Under the pieces are notes generated by a model that saw only the letters and a program-made list of their open reading frames with translations, searched no databases and was not told the origin of the DNA. The position numbers were made by a program, and so were the translations under genes. A stretch of DNA of 14,585 nt from an uncultured Clostridia bacterium (lineage in GTDB: Bacteria > Bacillota > Clostridia > TANB77 > CAG-508): positions 1 through 14,585 of the forward strand of contig CAKPJK010000031.1 in assembly GCA_934162615.1 (NCBI GenBank), in the 5' to 3' direction. Below are positions 13,295 through 14,585 of the stretch, in pieces. Each line of letters starts with the position of its first letter. The stretch's first letter is position 1.

Positions 13295-13804
13295 TTATAT
13301 TTTATCACAAAAATATGTACTTGTTTCTTGCAAATCTTCAAAATTATGTTGTCTCAAAATTTCATATGTGATAATTGCAACTGAATTTGACAAATTCAAT
13401 GACCTTAAAGTTGGTAACATTGGTATTCTTATTGTTTTTTCATCCAAATATTTTTCCAATAAAGGTTCTGGTAACCCTTTTGTTTCTTTTCCATATAATA
13501 CAAATACTTCGTCCATTGTTGAATAGTCTATGTCTGTATATTTTGTAGTTCCTTTTGTTGTTGCAAAAAACATATTGTTTTTTTCTGGTTTGTATTTATT
13601 TAAAAAATCTTCTAACGATTTATGTTCTTCTATGTCTAACTTGTCCCAATAGTCTAGACCTGCTCTTTTGACTGATTTTTCGTCTATTTTAAATCCTAGT
13701 GGGTGTACTAGGTGTAGTTTGGCTCCTGTTATTGCACATGTTCTTGCTATATTCCCAGTATTTTGTGGTATTTCTGGTTCTACCATTACTATATTTAATT
13801 TCAT
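13295..13804 (-). CDS. trmL: tRNA (cytidine/uridine-34-2'-O)-methyltransferase TrmL
   Basis: TrmL (YibK) methylates the 2'-O of the wobble nucleotide of certain leucine tRNAs using S-adenosylmethionine. The 169-aa protein is a minimal SPOUT methyltransferase of the usual length, with the three motifs that build the trefoil knot: NTGNIARTC (15-23), LYGKETKGLP (103-112), and IPMLPTLRSLNLSNSVAI (127-144). N-terminal EPEIPQNTGN and AGLDYWDKL are also typical of TrmL. AAGAAGG lies before the ATG, and a perfect TATAAT sits about 26 bp upstream of the start. The terminator of the preceding PAP2 gene separates it from that gene. Confidence 0.95.
   Translation of the reverse strand: MKLNIVMVEPEIPQNTGNIARTCAITGAKLHLVHPLGFKIDEKSVKRAGLDYWDKLDIEEHKSLEDFLNKYKPEKNNMFFATTKGTTKYTDIDYSTMDEVFVLYGKETKGLPEPLLEKYLDEKTIRIPMLPTLRSLNLSNSVAIITYEILRQHNFEDLQETSTYFCDKI
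13299..13327 (-). promoter_or_regulatory. Candidate promoter of the 83-aa gene
   Basis: An extended -10, TGATAAAAT (complement of 13299-13307), lies at the very end of trmL. A weak -35 (GAAACA, complement of 13322-13327) is 17 bases upstream. The leader would be about 75 nt. The -10 matches the strings used by the operon promoter at 6598 and the pilin-like gene, but the -35 is poor. Confidence 0.3.
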
Positions 13805-13829
13805 TTTTATTACCTTCTTTTTATTTTAA

Positions 13830-13835
13830 ATTATA
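13830..13835 (-). promoter_or_regulatory. Candidate -10 element of the trmL promoter
   Basis: TATAAT on the minus strand (complement of 13830-13835) lies between the PAP2 terminator and trmL, placing a transcription start near 13823 and a leader of about 20 nt. No good -35 hexamer was found at 16-18 bases, and no TG precedes it, so this rests on the perfect -10 and its position. Confidence 0.4.
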
Positions 13836-13868
13836 CGTTATTGTTTTTACATTTTATCATAAATAATC

Positions 13869-13894
13869 AAAAAAAGAAAGCGTTTTGCTTTCTT
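13869..13894 (-). terminator. Rho-independent terminator of the PAP2 gene
   Basis: On the minus strand AAGAAAGC, loop AAAAC, GCTTTCTT form a perfect 8-bp stem followed directly by a further run of T (complement of 13869-13873). It lies about 40 bp after the PAP2 stop codon and before the trmL promoter region. Confidence 0.8.
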
Positions 13895-13934
13895 AATTTG
13901 TCGTTTTTAGTTACTGTTTTTATTTGTTATTATC

Positions 13935-14552
13935 TTAATCTTTTTCAATAAAAAATTTATTGACTGTACTTATAAATAAAATCAAATAAGAAATTGATAC
14001 TAAAAATCCGCCTAAAACATCACTTGTATAATGAACACCTAAATAAATTCTACTTACACCAATAGAACAAATCAAAACACTCAAAAGCACAATCGAAATC
14101 CATTTAACATATTTATTTTTTACATATTTATAAATTAAATATATTAGATATCCATAAAATGCCATACTTACCATAGAATGACCTGATGGAAAACTATAAC
14201 CTGTTTCTTCGATTATTCTAAATTCTGTAGGACGTGGTCTTTGTAATATTCTTTTTAGTAGTTGATTTAATACCGTAATTATTACCAAATTTGAAAATAT
14301 AGATAGCCCTATTTTTTTATTTTTTATTAATACAAATAGTATTACTGTTAATGTAATTAAAAATATCGCACCACCAAAGTTTGTGATAAATTTGGCTATT
14401 GGTGTTGCAAAATCTGATATTAAAAATGTTGATATTATTTTGTAGCCAATTATATCTCCATTCATTATTTCTTTATTGAATACATCTTCTGCTAATGCTA
14501 AAAATCCGATTAATGCAATAAATAACACAAGCCATTTAAAGTTTTTCTTCAT
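13935..14552 (-). CDS. PAP2-family membrane phosphatase
   Basis: PAP2 phosphatases remove phosphate from lipids such as phosphatidic acid, phosphatidylglycerol phosphate or undecaprenyl pyrophosphate. The 205-aa protein has about six hydrophobic segments (roughly 6-22, 34-52, 58-76, 82-98, 150-166, 180-198). It has the full catalytic signature: K100-x6-R107-P108 (KRILQRPRP), PSGH at 122-125, and S167-R168-x5-H174-x3-D178 (SRIYLGVHYTSD). These active-site residues are expected on the outer face of the membrane. Substrate cannot be assigned; the length and motifs fit BcrC/PgpB-like enzymes. The ATG at 14552 lacks an obvious ribosome binding site in the 33 bases left in the window. Its own terminator follows. 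Confidence 0.92.
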   Translation of the reverse strand: MKKNFKWLVLFIALIGFLALAEDVFNKEIMNGDIIGYKIISTFLISDFATPIAKFITNFGGAIFLITLTVILFVLIKNKKIGLSIFSNLVIITVLNQLLKRILQRPRPTEFRIIEETGYSFPSGHSMVSMAFYGYLIYLIYKYVKNKYVKWISIVLLSVLICSIGVSRIYLGVHYTSDVLGGFLVSISYLILFISTVNKFFIEKD

Positions 14553-14585
14553 AAATTCGTTTGTGGTGTCTTTCTTGTTTAAATA

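Noticed and set aside
13153..13341. 62-aa minus-strand ORF overlapping the 83-aa gene and the end of trmL
   Set aside because: It overlaps two better-supported genes in another frame, has no ribosome binding site and no recognisable features.

Overview
The window is AT-rich (well under a third G+C by eye), gene-dense, and uses strong AGGAGG-type ribosome binding sites and Gram-positive-style extended -10 promoters. Gene content (SmpB, RimO, RNase E/G, Pth, a CysE, an M29 aminopeptidase, TrmL) and the pilin-like N-terminus fit a low-GC Firmicute, most likely a Clostridia lineage such as an uncultured gut organism. Species cannot be named from the sequence. It looks like chromosomal backbone with a few accessory genes; no tRNA, rRNA, CRISPR array, transposase or coherent prophage was seen.

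Layout. (1) 1-1580: a truncated pilin-like gene on the minus strand and, diverging from it across a 349-bp regulatory gap, a small membrane-anchored secreted protein and smpB on the plus strand. A bidirectional terminator (1535-1579) ends smpB and the facing operon. (2) 1597-6560, minus: an apparent four-gene operon from a good promoter at 6598-6626, in the order acidic coiled-coil protein, pth, RNase E/G, rimO. Together with smpB across the terminator and trmL further on, this concentrates translation and RNA-maintenance functions. (3) 6676-8693, minus: cysE (serine O-acetyltransferase), an SH3+CAP secreted protein and an Amidase_6-type protein, separated by short gaps holding GGGAC-containing palindromic repeats. 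(4) 8857-12837, minus: a tight run of Cof-type HAD phosphatase, M29 aminopeptidase, a 533-aa protein with a C-terminal PD-(D/E)XK (Mrr-like) nuclease domain, and a RusA-type Holliday-junction resolvase, ending in a terminator that overlaps the rusA stop codon. (5) 12966-14552, minus: an 83-aa unknown protein, trmL, and a PAP2 lipid phosphatase with its own clear terminator.

Most interesting items: the PD-(D/E)XK nuclease/RusA gene pair with no phage or methylase neighbours; the coiled-coil protein with a roughly 135-residue Asp/Glu tail leading the pth-RNase-rimO operon; an out-of-frame GVP motif in the cysE C-terminus that suggests a frameshift; a near-perfect dyad centred on the putative -35 box of the pilin-like gene; and REP-like palindromes in three gaps, one abutting the rimO ribosome binding site. 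None of these proves a new system; the nuclease/resolvase pair is the best candidate for follow-up.
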